From the NCBI RefSeq assembly GCF_016801865.2, contig NC_068939.1, forward strand, positions 57,796,694 through 57,860,693: a DNA stretch of 64,000 nucleotides. Direction: 5' to 3'. The position numbers and the translations under genes are program-made. Below the pieces are notes generated by a model that was not told where the DNA came from, made no database searches, and saw only the letters and a program-made list of their open reading frames with translations. This DNA is from Culex pipiens pallens. Taxonomy: Eukaryota; Arthropoda; Insecta; Diptera; Culicidae. Positions 1 to 11,559 of this stretch are shown one piece after another (position 1 is the first letter of the stretch; each line of letters begins with the position of its first letter).

Positions 1-1965
1 TTGCTAAAATTGGCTAGAACTATGGGATAATTTTTACCAATTTCGTCGGGATCATTATTTTGGTCATGAAATGGGGTCCTTAAGCTAAAATTATTCTAAA
101 AAGTTGAAATTTTGAAAGTTGATTTTTTTAATTATTTGATATACCCCCTAAGGGACTTTGTTAAAATTGGCTAGAACTATGGGATAATTTTGACCAATTT
201 CGTCAGGGTCATTATTTTGGTCATGAAATGGGGTCCTTAAGCTAAAATTATTCTAAAAAGTTGAAATTTTGAAAGTTGATTTTTTTAATTATTTGATATA
301 CCCCCTAAGGGACTTTGTTAAAATTGGCTAGAACTATGGGATAATTTTGACCAATTTCGTCAGGGTCATTATTTTGGTCATGAAATGGGGTCCTTAAGCT
401 AAAATTATTCTAAAAAGTTGAAATTTTGAAAGTTGATTTTTTTAATTATTTGATATACCCCCTAAGGGACTTTGCTAAAATTGGCTAGAACTATGGGATA
501 ATTTTTACCAATTTCGTCGGGATCATTATTTTGGTCATGAAATGGGGTCCTTAAGCTAAAATTATTCTAAAAAGTTGAAATTTTGAAAGTTGATTTTTTT
601 AATTATTTGATATACCCCCTAAAGGACTTTGTTTAAAATGGTTAGAACTATGGGATAATTTTGACCAATTTCGTCGGGGTCATTATTTTGGCCATGAAAT
701 GGGGTCCTTAAGCTAAAATTATTCTAAAAAGTTGAAATTTTGAAAGATGATTTTTTTAATTATTTGATATACCCCCTAAGGGACTTTGTTAAAATTGGCT
801 AGAACTATGGGATAATTTTGACCAATTTCGTCAGGGTCATTATTTTGGTCATGAAATGGGGTCCTTAAGCTAAAATTATTCTAAAAAGTTGAAATTTTGA
901 AAGTTGATTTTTTAATTATTTGATATACCCCCTAAGGGACTTTGTTAAAATTGGCTAGAACTATGGGATAATTTTGACCAATTTCGTCAGGGTCATTATT
1001 TTGGCCATGAAATGGGGTCCTTAAGCTAAAATTATTCTAAAAAGTTGAAATTTTGAAAGTTGATTTTTTTAATTATTTGATATACCCCCTAAGGGACTTT
1101 GCTAAAATTGGCTAGAACTATGGGATAATTTTTACCAATTTCGTCGGGGTCATTATTTTGGCCATGAAATGGGGTCCTTAAGCTAAAATTATTCTAAAAA
1201 GTTGAAATTTTGAAAGTTGATTTTTTTAATTATTTGATATACCCCCTAAGGGACTTTGTTAAAATTGGCTAGAACTATGGGATAATTTTGACCAATTTCG
1301 TCAGGGTCATTATTTTGGTCATGAAATGGGGTCCTTAAGCTAAAATTATTCTAAAAAGTTGAAATTTTGAAAGTTGATTTTTTAATTATTTGATATACCC
1401 CCTAAGGGACTTTGTTAAAATTGGCTAGAACTATGGGATAATTTTGACCAATTTCGTCAGGGTCATTATTTTGGCCATGAAATGGGGTCCTTAAGCTAAA
1501 ATTATTCTAAAAAGTTGAAATTTTGAAAGTTGATTTTTTTAATTATTTGATATACCCCCTAAGGGACTTTGCTAAAATTGGCTAGAACTATGGGATAATT
1601 TTTACCAATTTCGTCGGGGTCATTATTTTGGCCATGAAATGGGGTCCTTAAGCTAAAATTATTCTAAAAAGTTGAAATTTTGAAAGTTGATTTTTTTAAT
1701 TATTTGATATACCCCCTAAGGGACTTTGTTAAAATTGGCTAGAACTATGGGATAATTTTGACCAATTTCGTCAGGGTCATTATTTTGGTCATGAAATGGG
1801 GTCCTTAAGCTAAAATTATTCTAAAAAGTTGAAATTTTGAAAGTTGATTTTTTTAATTATTTGATATACCCCCTAAGGGACTTTGCTAAAATTGGCTAGA
1901 ACTATGGGATAATTTTTACCAATTTCGTCGGGATCATTATTTTGGTCATGAAATGGGGTTTCAAG
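1..1965. repeat. 157-bp tandem array, about 12.5 copies
   Basis: Units start with TTGYTAAAATTGGCTAGAAC at about 1, 158, 315, 472, 628, 786, 942, 1099, 1257, 1413, 1570, 1728 and 1884. Units differ at a few diagnostic sites: TTGC or TTGT at the start, TTTTTACC or TTTTGACC, TCGTCGGG or TCGTCAGG, and GGTCATG or GGCCATG. The variants form a three-unit higher-order repeat of about 471 bp: 786-1256 is repeated at 1257-1727, including a shared one-base shortening of a T run. The last unit decays after 1950. High identity points to recent homogenisation. Confidence 0.95.
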
Positions 1966-2658
1966 CTAAAATTAATCCGATAAATTAACTTTTGAGAGTT
2001 CTTTTTTTTATTTTGTTATATTCCCTAACGGAATTGATTTATTTATTGGGAATTTTTGAAGTGTGAATAACAAAAACTGTTATTATTTTCACAGAGCCAG
2101 GAAGTCGGAGCTGACGTTGAAGTTCGAGCTGGAGTGTGACCTCGGAGACTGCATCGGATTCATCTAATTTTCAGCAACTTTTACTTGGAGTCGGAATCTG
2201 TGAAGTCGGGTATTTTTGGAGAGCTAAAGTCGTCGTTGACGTCATATCCTGCATCCAGAGTCGGAGTTGTCTTCAAAGTATGGATTCAAAGTCGCTTGGA
2301 GGTACCCGACTCTGCAGCCCTGACTAGTACAGAGGAGTTATGGCAACTGCAGGTTTATTTGCAAATTACAAATAAACCAAAACAATAACTTTTTTTGTTA
2401 TGGAGACATACCAGTTCAATAACATTTTTTGTTATTATGCTGCTCCACCTCTCCGCACAAAATAACAAATCTTGTTATTCCTTCATGATTCCTTCTGTGT
2501 TATTGGTTTGTTATTGAACAGTTTAAGTTATTCTTCGAACAAATCTTTGTTATTGATTTTTGTTATTTTAACAACTAATCCGATCATCCCAATAACATAT
2601 TTCGATCTTCTCACAATATCAATAACTGACCTTCCCAAGTTATTTCCGTCTGCTCGGG
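1..2658. mobile_element. CCCGAGCA/AATAAC element, copy 1 (right part, left end outside window)
   Basis: The stretch is a tandem array (1 to about 1965), then a unique segment (about 1966-2390), then a segment crowded with AATAAC and GTTATT words, ending at GTTATTTCCGTCTGCTCGGG (to 2658). The reverse complement of the end, CCCGAGCAGACGG, opens another copy at 49642. Bases 2090-2400 and much of the array recur in inverted orientation at 20735-23781. No coding capacity is seen, so it is inferred to be a non-autonomous DNA element. Small open frames inside it are incidental. Confidence 0.75.
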
Positions 2659-4463
2659 AAAGCTTCTAAAAAAACGCCAGCTCAATTAACTAAACACTTA
2701 ATTAAATTTAGCCTCGTTCAACACGTGCTCCGATCCACACTCCTTGTGTATTCCACGTGTATTTGTGCTTGTTTTTCTTCGGGAAAATCCAACCACATGT
2801 CAAGCGCACCCATATTACACGCACACAACAACATCGACCTGGTTTTTCCTCGCAGGCTTTTTTTTCCCCTCGGAGAAAATTTATATCTCCCGAGATAAGC
2901 ATCGCGCGGTCGTTCGTCATTCCATTAACGACTGCCGCCAACCAGCCTGCCGGAGCACCCGGCGGAAGGAAAATTCGGGGACCCACCTAACTTACTCAAT
3001 ACGCACACCTTCGCGTTCGCAGACGAAGCTTTGATCCCTTTTTTCTTGTTCGCATTTTAAAAATAGAATTGATTTCTGATAGCAAACTAGCCCCCCAGCA
3101 ACTGGGTTCTCTGTGAAATTGCAAAGATTTTTTAAAATTCGAAATTTCTTTTCAGATTTAAAATTCAAACGATTTTTTTTTAAATAAGCTTCAACTTACT
3201 AGAGAACCATTCCAACGATTCAAGGAAGGTTGCGGGATTGGGTTCCACTCCAGGAGGAGGCTGTTGGATTTACGATGAACCGATAGAACCGGAGATTGGG
3301 ATGGTCGGTTGGCGCTGGGAAAAGAGACGGAAGAGGGGCATGGGACGGGTCCCGTGCGTTGCTTTTAATATCCGTTTTGTTCCTAATTTTATTTATTCTT
3401 CCCATTACGGGGTCCATGATTTATCACGACGGGCCCAAAGGTTACGTTAGTCGAAGCCCTACCCAACTCGATTTAATGTTTATACAATCAAGCGGAGCGA
3501 AAGGTTCTTACCTGGAAGATCCGACGCTGAAGATTTTGTTTTTTGATGAAGCAGCCGTTTAGAGTTTAGATGGGATCAAATTTGAGGTATGGTTTGAAAT
3601 TTGTATTTATTTTTTATAAATCAACAGAGAATCAAATATTGAGTTTTAAAGGTAGTCTAACGTGATTTAAAAAAAAAAACAATCTTTTAACTGATTTTAT
3701 TTGACTATTGGAGTAGTTCTCAAAACTGTCTAATTTTTACCATGGACCCAATTATGCATTTTTTTGTATTTTCACTCTATCCAACACATCCTATTAAGCA
3801 AAGCAAAAAACGTAGACTTGAAGTAGCACAATTGAAGTTTTTGCTGACACTCTGCACTTTTTTTTTCCTCTCTTCAAGAAACCTGGAAAATAAGTGCACC
3901 TGACACATGATTGCCCGTCACCGGAAGGACGACACCATCGTCCTTACCCTTGGGCTCCCAAAGTGAAGCTTTGGTGCTTTTTTTACGACCACCGACCGGG
4001 GTCTTTTCACTTTCCATCGTTAGGAGAATGTGGCGTCCTAGTCAGCGTGCAACACGCGCAAAATTAGCATAACGAGTTCATCCGCGAGAGGGTTTTCCGC
4101 CTCGTGCTTTTTCTTCTCTCAAGCAAAAAAAAAAAAGGTTTCGTGTCATTGGCACCCTTTTCTGGTGCGGTGTCCCGGACGAGGTTTGTCCTGACGGGCT
4201 GCCGCCGGGACGGATGATTATGATGGCTGTATCAGCAGCACCGCGGCTAAGGCTAGTTAAAGTTGATTTTCGGTACATTTAAAACGCGGTCATTCGCGAT
4301 GATGGTTAAAACGTGAACAAGGACGCTTTTTTTTCGCTAACGAGCAGGACATAATGTGACGAAAATGTGAACAAATTAATATAAAATAAATATTTCACTC
4401 AACATCTTGGTCTGGTTGGAAAATCCAAACCAATTTTAAAATTTATCCAGGGGGATAAACCTA
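2659..4463. other. Single-copy-like noncoding stretch
   Basis: No gene is supported. 2700-3560 is richer in GC than its surroundings and holds overlapping short open frames in several phases without recognisable protein. On the minus strand a good 5' splice site (CAG|GTAAGAAC, junction near 3514/3513) follows a modest pyrimidine stretch, but no exon can be defended. 3570-4460 is AT-rich with homopolymer runs. Confidence 0.5.
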
Positions 4464-4832
4464 CACAGCAAATAAAGTAGTAATCCAGTTGCGTGTAAAA
4501 GGCCTGGATGTAAAATAAATTTTGCATTATTTTATGAAATTCTATGTAATATTACACCCTGAAATATGTAGCCCATCAGTATAGGAAACCTACTTGACCG
4601 AAATGTGAAGCTCACATATACGTTTATCCATACCATTTTTCATCGGTCTGATGGCCGAGCGGGCTAAGGCGCCAGTCCTTACTGCAGGTGCTGGGTTTGA
4701 GTCCCGTCGGTTGCAATTTTTTTTTTGTGTTTACAAAAATTGTACATGCAGCGTGTAATATTAAGTGTTTATTTTGACGAAGGTGATGTGCATGCTTTTG
4801 CATGCGATTTTACCATCAGATTTTTTGCTGTG
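4464..4832 (+). mobile_element. TA-flanked MITE carrying a tRNA-like module
   Basis: The left end CACAGCAAA follows TA (4462-4463) and the right end TTTGCTGTG is followed by TA (4833-4834), giving inverted termini with a TA duplication as in Tc1/mariner-type elements. It is 369 bp and noncoding. The right half, around GTGATGTGCATGCTTTTGC (4788-4806), recurs at about 34345-34398 with a similar GTGTA end. A tRNA-like stretch lies in the middle. Confidence 0.75.
4644..4714 (+). pseudogene. tRNA-like sequence (tRNA-Leu-like pseudogene or SINE head)
   Basis: A good internal promoter box A (TGGCCGAGCGGG, 4652-4663) and box B (GGGTTTGAGTCCC, 4693-4705) are spaced as in a tRNA gene, and a T-rich run follows from about 4717. 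CGGTCTG can pair with TCGGTTG as a weak acceptor stem with wobbles. GATGGCCGAGCGG resembles tRNA-Leu, but the long variable arm of tRNA-Leu is missing and the anticodon arm is weak, with C instead of the invariant U33. It is judged a tRNA-derived relic inside the MITE, not a working tRNA. Confidence 0.6.
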
Positions 4833-4835
4833 TAT

Positions 4836-5075
4836 CCATTCCAGGATTCGAACTGACGATCTTTGGATTGCGATTCCAGCTAACGACACTGATACAAGCC
4901 TGGTCTCTGGCACTTTTTATTGTCTGTACTGAATCCAGGAAATCGACTCCTTCACCTGGACTAGCCTAACTACCTTACCTCTTAATTTGGCTGGGGCTGA
5001 CATATACTTCCCCTTTAGATGGATGGTGTTATAAAATCTCGTGTTGCAAAATGCCAACCATGACGGCTCCTGAAA
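4836..5075 (-). mobile_element. Diverged tRNA-related SINE remnant
   Basis: Read on the minus strand, 4836-4900 carries a box-B-like CAGTTCGAATCCTGG, preceded by AATCCAAAGATCGTC. The same module is at 20690-20729, also on the minus strand. The adjoining 4920-5060 has the pattern of the SINE body at 23782-23900 (a GGAAGTA segment, then an ACGAGA segment, then a GGCATTTT segment). The copy is old and gapped, so its ends are approximate. Confidence 0.5.
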
Positions 5076-5816
5076 ATTGTTCTACAACTGGCCCTTATGA
5101 CTGAAATGAAACTAACAAACAATTTAGTTGATTTCCCTTGTTATAATTTTATGCGTTTAGCCAAAGATCTTCAAGATTTTATGGTTTCTTTTTATCAAAT
5201 TTGCTTACAAAATACATTATCAAGGTTTTGGATTATGATTTATTTTCTTATTTTTTAATTCAGGAAAATCAAGTCCAAGTGTATTTTGAACATTTTTGTT
5301 GGGTCAAAAACATTCTTATCATTTCAAAATATATTATTTAGAATCAGTTGATTAAAAAAATATAAATATCTTAATCAAATTATAGTTTTTTCAGACTCTG
5401 TCTGGATTAAAACTTGTTTGTAAACAATGTTGCTCTTAACCAGTGTTCACCAAACTGCCCCGCATTGGACAAATTATCTTTAATAACCTTTCGTAAGTCA
5501 CGTTTTTATCCTTACAAACGGTGCACAAAGTTGTGTTTTTATTAAAATTTTGCAGTTCTGTCCCAGAATTTTACATTTGCAATCAAGGGATTTCGAGAAC
5601 ATTTCAGCTGAGATCAATTCCTAAGCTGTTGCAGGGAGCGTACATATTTCTAAGTTTAAATTTTGCTAGCTGAGTGTTCCTTTAAGAAAAAAAAACATTT
5701 TGAGAAAAAAACCTTAAAAGGAAAAATAAAAAAAAATCAATCAAAAATGTGTAACCAAACTTTATATCAGAAAAGCAGCATACTTTGAATTCTCTTGCAA
5801 ATTAAATAAAAAACGT
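5076..5816. other. AT-rich stretch, nothing recognised
   Basis: No repeat partner in the window and no credible open frame or splice-bounded exon was seen. There are many short A and T runs. Confidence 0.5.
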
Positions 5817-6548
5817 TACTATATCCACCTTAAGGTGGTTGGTGCCTTCCTCGCATTCATGTTGTATTTTAGGTTGTATTTACAAATTAATCTAAGAGGT
5901 TTTTTTTTAAATTTTTTATTTATTTTTTAATAATTATTTATTTTACTTGAACGGCAATTTTCAATTCTTTTTTACCAACTCTCCAAAATAAAGGAGAAAA
6001 GTCTCATGAGTTATATATTTCAGTAGAAAGTTCGTGTAAATTTTTGTCGAGACAAAATGATCCAGCAACATAATTAATACAGAAGTTTTCCAGAAGAGAC
6101 GCAGACACTGCTTAAGCAATGTGGCAACCGGGCGATACGCATACAAGGGGGTGTGGCTGCCAATCCCCCGCGTGGTCAGACCAAAATCCCTACGCACTCT
6201 CGCGCGTAAGCAATAAGACCCAGCCTTTTAGGTTATGCAAAAATCACCCTTTTTTGTAGCTACAAAAAAACTTTTTCTTGGTTTAACTTTAAAAGTAATT
6301 CACTAAACAGAATAAAATTAAATAGGGTTAAGGGGACCCCAAAACGAACAGAATAAGGCGGATCCGGTCAAAATCGGTTCAGCCAGTTCTGAGATAATCG
6401 TGTGGAAAAAAATCATGTCTACACACATCCCCACAGAATTTAATTCTGAGTCGATAGGTATACGTGAAGGTTTATCTAGGAATCGTATTTAAGAAGTTCA
6501 TTTTTCGAGTGATTTTATAGCCATGCCTCAGGTGAGGAAGGCAAAAAG
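5817..6548. mobile_element. TTAATCCACC-type element (GGTGCCTTCCTC ... GAGGAAGGCA)
   Basis: It opens with a TATATCCACCTTAAGGTGG palindromic segment and GGTGCCTTCCTCGC, and closes with GTGAGGAAGGCAAAAAG, so the ends are imperfect inverted repeats. Similar left ends occur at 15380, 34073 and, inverted, at 43689-43717. The interior has no coding frame. The segment 6320-6450 resembles a block I recall as very common in mosquito genomes; that is from memory and not verified. Confidence 0.65.
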
Positions 6549-7403
6549 GAACCATTAGTTCTTTGCCAAATTTCAGCATCATACGTCAAAAGAAAGATTG
6601 GGAAAATGATGTTATATGCTCGGAATTTAGACTTTAAATCAATGTACGATCGATCTTCATTTCAAGTAAATTATTTCATAAATCCTAAAATTTATAGCAA
6701 ATATTAATACGCCAATGAGGCAGAAGGATCCACGTACAATATAATAAAATCAGCAAGCGATAGATTTCTTGAAATCTTTATTATTCCGAAAAATCTACTT
6801 GAATCATATTATCAGAAATAAAAATCATAAATTATGTCTTTGAAACGGTCAAATAAGGATATTTCCGCATTTATTTGAATTACACACCAAATTTCCCTTG
6901 GAAAAATATTATTGTAAAAAAAGGTTAAGAAATAATTATATTTTTGTGGTTTGGTTGAGCGTTTTAGCAGAACGCATTACTATGAATACATATTCCTTCC
7001 ATATCTTTGTATTCATCCTAATTATATTTTTATTTTCTTGCTGCATGCATAATTAAGATAAGGAATAATCATGTACTTTTTAAAATGTTATTTTCTATCA
7101 GCAAGGTTAAAAACAAAGAATTGAAAAAAAAAATCCGAAAACACCCAAAATCATTGACATAATTTTCCGAAAAGCTTGTTTCAGGATTTCGAGAAATGAT
7201 TGCAAAGTTGAATAGCTACTCTACTCAAAATAAATCAAGCTAAATAAAAAGTTTAATTTTAAAATATTGGAAAAAATACTTTCTACAAAATCTTACAACT
7301 TAGAGAAGAATTTATTCGAAAACAAATATGAAATATCAAATTCAATGAAAATTACATGAAATTCTACTAGCAGAAAAGTGGAATGAGGAGCATGTTTTCA
7401 AGA
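6549..7403. other. AT-rich stretch, nothing recognised
   Basis: Long A/T runs and scattered short open frames without recognisable protein similarity. No internal repeat structure was noted. Confidence 0.5.
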
Positions 7404-9456
7404 GGTCATAGAAGATGAATAATAAATAAAGTGACAAAGAAAAAAATAAAATTTTGGAAAATCTCAAGAGATACCCCCTGGCTCAATTCTTTAGGCAATA
7501 ATAAGTAACTGTGCCAATTTTGAGACAAATCGGTTAAGGATAAAGGTTCGCTTTTTATCATTGAGCAATTCTCTACCAAAACCGGAAATGGATTTTTTTG
7601 TACTTTTTGATTTGGCTCAAACTTTGTGGGGCCTTCCCTATGACCAAATAAGCTATTTTTTGTCATTGGTTCACCCTTACAAGTCTCCGTACAATTTTGG
7701 CTGCTGTCCATATAAAAATGGTATGTAAATATTTAAACAGCTGTAACTTTTGAGTGAATTTTCGGATCAATTTCGTGTCTTCGGCAAAGTTGTAGGTATT
7801 GTTGAGGACTTTTGAAAAAAAGTGTACACGGAAAAAAAATGCAGATTTTTTAATCAGCTTTTTTTTACGAAAACTCAATTTCCCAAAATATGTATTTTTT
7901 GATTTTCAAGATTTTTTGATATGTTTTAGGGGACAACAATCCGCAACTTTTGAGCCATAGAGAAACATGGTCAAAAAATCTGCCGCCGTGTTATGATTTT
8001 TTTTTTAAATAGTGATTTTTGGAAAAAAATCGAAGTTTTATACAAAAACAAATTTGACATTAGTTTTTAATGCAAAATTGAATTTGCAATCGAAAAGTAC
8101 TTGACAGATTTTTTAATAAAGGGCTCCGTTTTCAAGATATTGCCACCGAAAGTTTGATTTTAGCGAAATATTTGCAGTTTTTCGATTTTTAAAAATAGTG
8201 ACCATGAGTGACCATATCCATAAATATTTTTTTTGAAAAGTTCAGAAAATTTGCTATATGTGAATGTTTCATGTTATAACATTGAAAATCGGACCATTAG
8301 TTGCTGAGATACCGACATTAAAAAATGGTGGGTTGTTTTGATGAGACTTAGAAAACTTCAATTTTCGTGTTTCTTTTTCTTAAAGTGGCTCTATCTCAGC
8401 AACCCGAGGTCCAATCTTCAATGTCTCTTAGACAATTTTATAGCAAATTTTCTGAACTTCTCAAAAAAAAAATTATAGAAATGGTCATCTTGAAAATCAA
8501 AAAATACATATTTTGGGAAATTGAGTTTTCGTAAAAAAAAGCTGATTAAATTTTCTGAACTTTTCAAAAAAAAAAATTATAGAAATGGTCACTCATGGTC
8601 ACTATTTTTAAAAATCGAAAAACTGCAAATATTTCACTAAAATCAAACTTTCGCTGGCTATATCTTGAAAACGGATCCCTTTATCAAAAAATCTGTAAAG
8701 TACTTTTCGATTGCAAATTCAATTTTGCATTAAAAATTAATGTCAAATTTGTTTTTGTATAAAACTTCGATTTTTTCGATTCTTCGATTCAAAATTCATA
8801 ACTCAGTGGCAGATTTTTTGACCATGTTTCTCTATGGCTCAAAAGTTGCGGAATTTTGTCCCCTAAAACATATCAAAAAATCTCGAAAAGACCTGTTTTG
8901 GGAAATTTAGTTTTTTTAAAAAAAGCTGATTAAAAAATCAGCAATTTTTTTTCCCTGTGCCATTTTTTTCATAAAAGTCCTCAACAATACCTACAACTTT
9001 GCCGAAGACACCAAATTGATCAGAAAATTCACTCAAAAGTTACAGCTGTTTGAATATTTACATACCATTTTTGTATGGACAGCAGCCAAAATTGTATGGA
9101 GTCTTGTAATGGTGAACCAATGACGCAAAATAGCTTATTTGGTCCTGAAGAAGTTTTGAAGAGAATTTTATCCTACCGCGGTCCAAACTGCTATGCTGTA
9201 GCTATCTTGAAGAGTTCTTGTAAAACTCCTGGAAAAAAATGTTACTTGGGACTGAAACGATGTTTTTCTGCATACATTTTCGCGATTCCCCCCCCCCTCC
9301 CCCCTCCGGAATCAATAAAAAGTGACCCTTAAACCTTAACCGATTTGGCTCAAAATTGGCCTAGTTACTTATTATTGCCTAAGGAATTGAGTCAGAGGGT
9401 ATCCCTGATGTCGTGTTTTTTTATTGTCACGCTAATGATGAATGAGGAAGATAAGC
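7404..9456. mobile_element. Foldback A: about 2-kb nested long inverted repeat
   Basis: The two halves are inverted copies for most of their length. For example the GGCAATAATAAGTAAC segment at 7492-7507 pairs with 9362-9376, and the CTTCGGCAAAGTTGTAGGTATTG segment at 7780-7802 pairs with 8989-9011. The motif GAGCAATTCTCTACC at 7562 matches the terminus of foldbacks B and D, so an inner GAGCAATTCTC-type element may sit inside an outer palindromic one. The right arm is interrupted by a MITE (9150-9249) and a C-rich run (9291-9303). Open frames on both strands mirror each other and are products of the symmetry. Confidence 0.8.
9150..9249. mobile_element. Partial palindromic MITE (ACTTGGGA family)
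   Basis: It contains CTACCGCGGTCCAAACTGC, then AGCTATCTTGAAGAG, and ends ATGTTACTTGGGA. The same block forms 21618-21705 and the right half of 59870-60086. The left arm is missing here. Confidence 0.75.
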
Positions 9457-11559
9457 AACATTTTTTTTTGTTTTTCAACATTGAGCATTCAAATTATTCA
9501 GATCCTACAAGCTTCAATTATTTATTTTTTTCACATGCAGCCGACAAAACTACAAAAAATTGGACGTAAGGTTCAACAGGCTGAAGACTTGCATGTCTTT
9601 TTTGACATAGGGGATGCATAGACAAAGTTTCATCCAAATCAAAAATCTCAAAACTTTATTGAATTATTCTAAAATCTCAAGTCTTGATAATTCACGATTG
9701 AATTTTAAAAAGTAATCCGTGAAGATCAAAGTTAATGAAAATGTGATCTTTCTCAAAAGTTCATCGTTGGACAGATTTTTTCAAAGTTTAGCATAAGATT
9801 AATTATTCCAAACCATACCCAAAATCCACCCATGCAGCAATTCCCATTCTCTCGTCGTTAATTACCACTTCAACCATCATTCATCTTGACATGCCAAGTC
9901 GTATTTTTTCGCCTCACTCAGAGTAAAACAAAAACCGCAAATTATTTACCACCCTCAAAAACAACCGGTCCGTCAGTGGGGTTCAACCCACGAAAAACAA
10001 ACCAACAACGGTCTCGTGCTCTCTTCATTTGCCATTTGGCATTTTGGCATTCCGCGCAAACGCCACAAAGGAATTCAATTTAAATTATCTGCGAATTGGT
10101 TAATTATGACACTGGCACTGGTGTTGGCACGTTACACAACATCCAACCTCAGGGCCAAACGGAGTGACTTAATCTTATCCTTTTCACATTTTCAAAAAAA
10201 AAAAAAAAATGACACTGTAGAAATATTATTATACATCCCAGCAATTCCTGCATTTTTCTGTATTTTTTTAACTGTGCACCACCAAACTGACAACTCGTTG
10301 ATGCCTCAAGACGAAGTTCGGGTGCTGCTTTAGTTTCGCGCCCAAAGATGAATGCATTTCATCAGCAAATAACTCTCGCTCACTGTTTCGGTGAATGGGA
10401 GAAGGAAAACGTGTCTTTCAAGTGGTGGGTGGTACGCACCGAGTGAGGAAGGATTTAATTTTCCTGGTGCTTACCACCCGCCTGCCAGTGTTAATTTGTG
10501 TGAGAAAAGTGGGGTTTCTCGGAAGAAGGTCGTGGTTGCTACGAGTTATGGTATAATCTTTGCTGTTTTGGGAATGGAAATTGTTCCAAGTACCGCGGTA
10601 GAACATAATTTTGAGTCATTTGATATCAATGTTACCTATTCTAGATTAAGCTTTTTTCACTTGAGTTTTACTTTGTTAGCTCAAAAAGTGAAATCTTCAG
10701 TACTAAAATTCCAAAAATAGCTGCAACCCATTGTGCTAAGGATATTCTAGCCAAAGTCAAACATTGCCTGCTGAATAGGGCGGGAAACTTCCACTCGAAG
10801 AAAAAGTATCTCATGAAAGCGCGAGTTAATTTAGTGCGAGCATGATAAAAAAAGTATGAATAAGCCAAGTAGAGAAAAATCTTACTCTACTCGTTCATAA
10901 TTCCCAAGAATAACAATACCTGCGCCTTCATGCATCATCCCGTCGACAGCCGTGAGCAACAGGGTGGAAAAACCACACTTTCCACGAAAATTAAAAAAAT
11001 CCAAGCGGAATTCCACTCTCCAGTCCCAGCTCCAACTTGTTCCAACCCTTCCAGAAGGAAGCTTTATGCTCTGTGTGCTGCATACTTTCGTGGTTGATAA
11101 TATTTTTCATCTCCCTGCCACAGCCGCATGCCAAGCAACGTGGTTGATTCTCACTCCCACAGGAATTTCACACTCGAACGTCTCGGCTCACAATCCTTCG
11201 ACGGAGGAGCAGGGTCTTCCCTGCCCTGTCCAGGCGGCAGGTTCGAATGGTACAGAGAGTTTACTTGTGGATGGTATCCCTTGGCTCGACAATATTTTAA
11301 AATAATAAATAGTGTCCACCCATGCCATCTCTGACAACAACAAAAAAAATTAATTAAAAAAAAACAAATATAGTTCATTCCTTGGTTGTTAAGATATGCA
11401 AAGAATTAAAATTAGGAAAAAAAATGTTTATCTAAGTGCTAACTTTTCGAAAGAACGAATCCTGATATGTAAACAAACAGTCTCTTCCTCTTGCTCTAGT
11501 GACAGTTCTAGTTGAGTAAGTAATGGATAGGCTGCTTGTTTACTTCTTTGGATTCGCCC
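9457..11559. other. Single-copy-like noncoding stretch
   Basis: 9830-11330 has better base balance than its surroundings and several overlapping open frames; the longest is 117 codons on the plus strand at 10952-11305. None has a recognisable domain, none sits between convincing splice sites, and both strands are open over 11128-11378. I see no supportable gene; it may be intronic or regulatory. The 8-bp hAT target copy lies at its right edge (11552-11559). Confidence 0.45.

Noticed and set aside
3480..3560. Minus-strand CAG|GTAAGAAC with a preceding pyrimidine stretch as a second recursive splice site
   Set aside because: The tract before the AG is interrupted by several purines (CTTCAGCGTCGG) and no branch motif is clear. 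It is much weaker than 24348 and on the opposite strand.
4644..4714. Functional tRNA-Leu gene
   Set aside because: No long variable arm, weak acceptor stem, and C in place of U33; it sits inside a MITE.
10952..11334. Overlapping 117- and 68-codon plus-strand frames as a gene
   Set aside because: Two plus frames and one minus frame are open together, with no known domain, no splice context and no codon-usage argument available.
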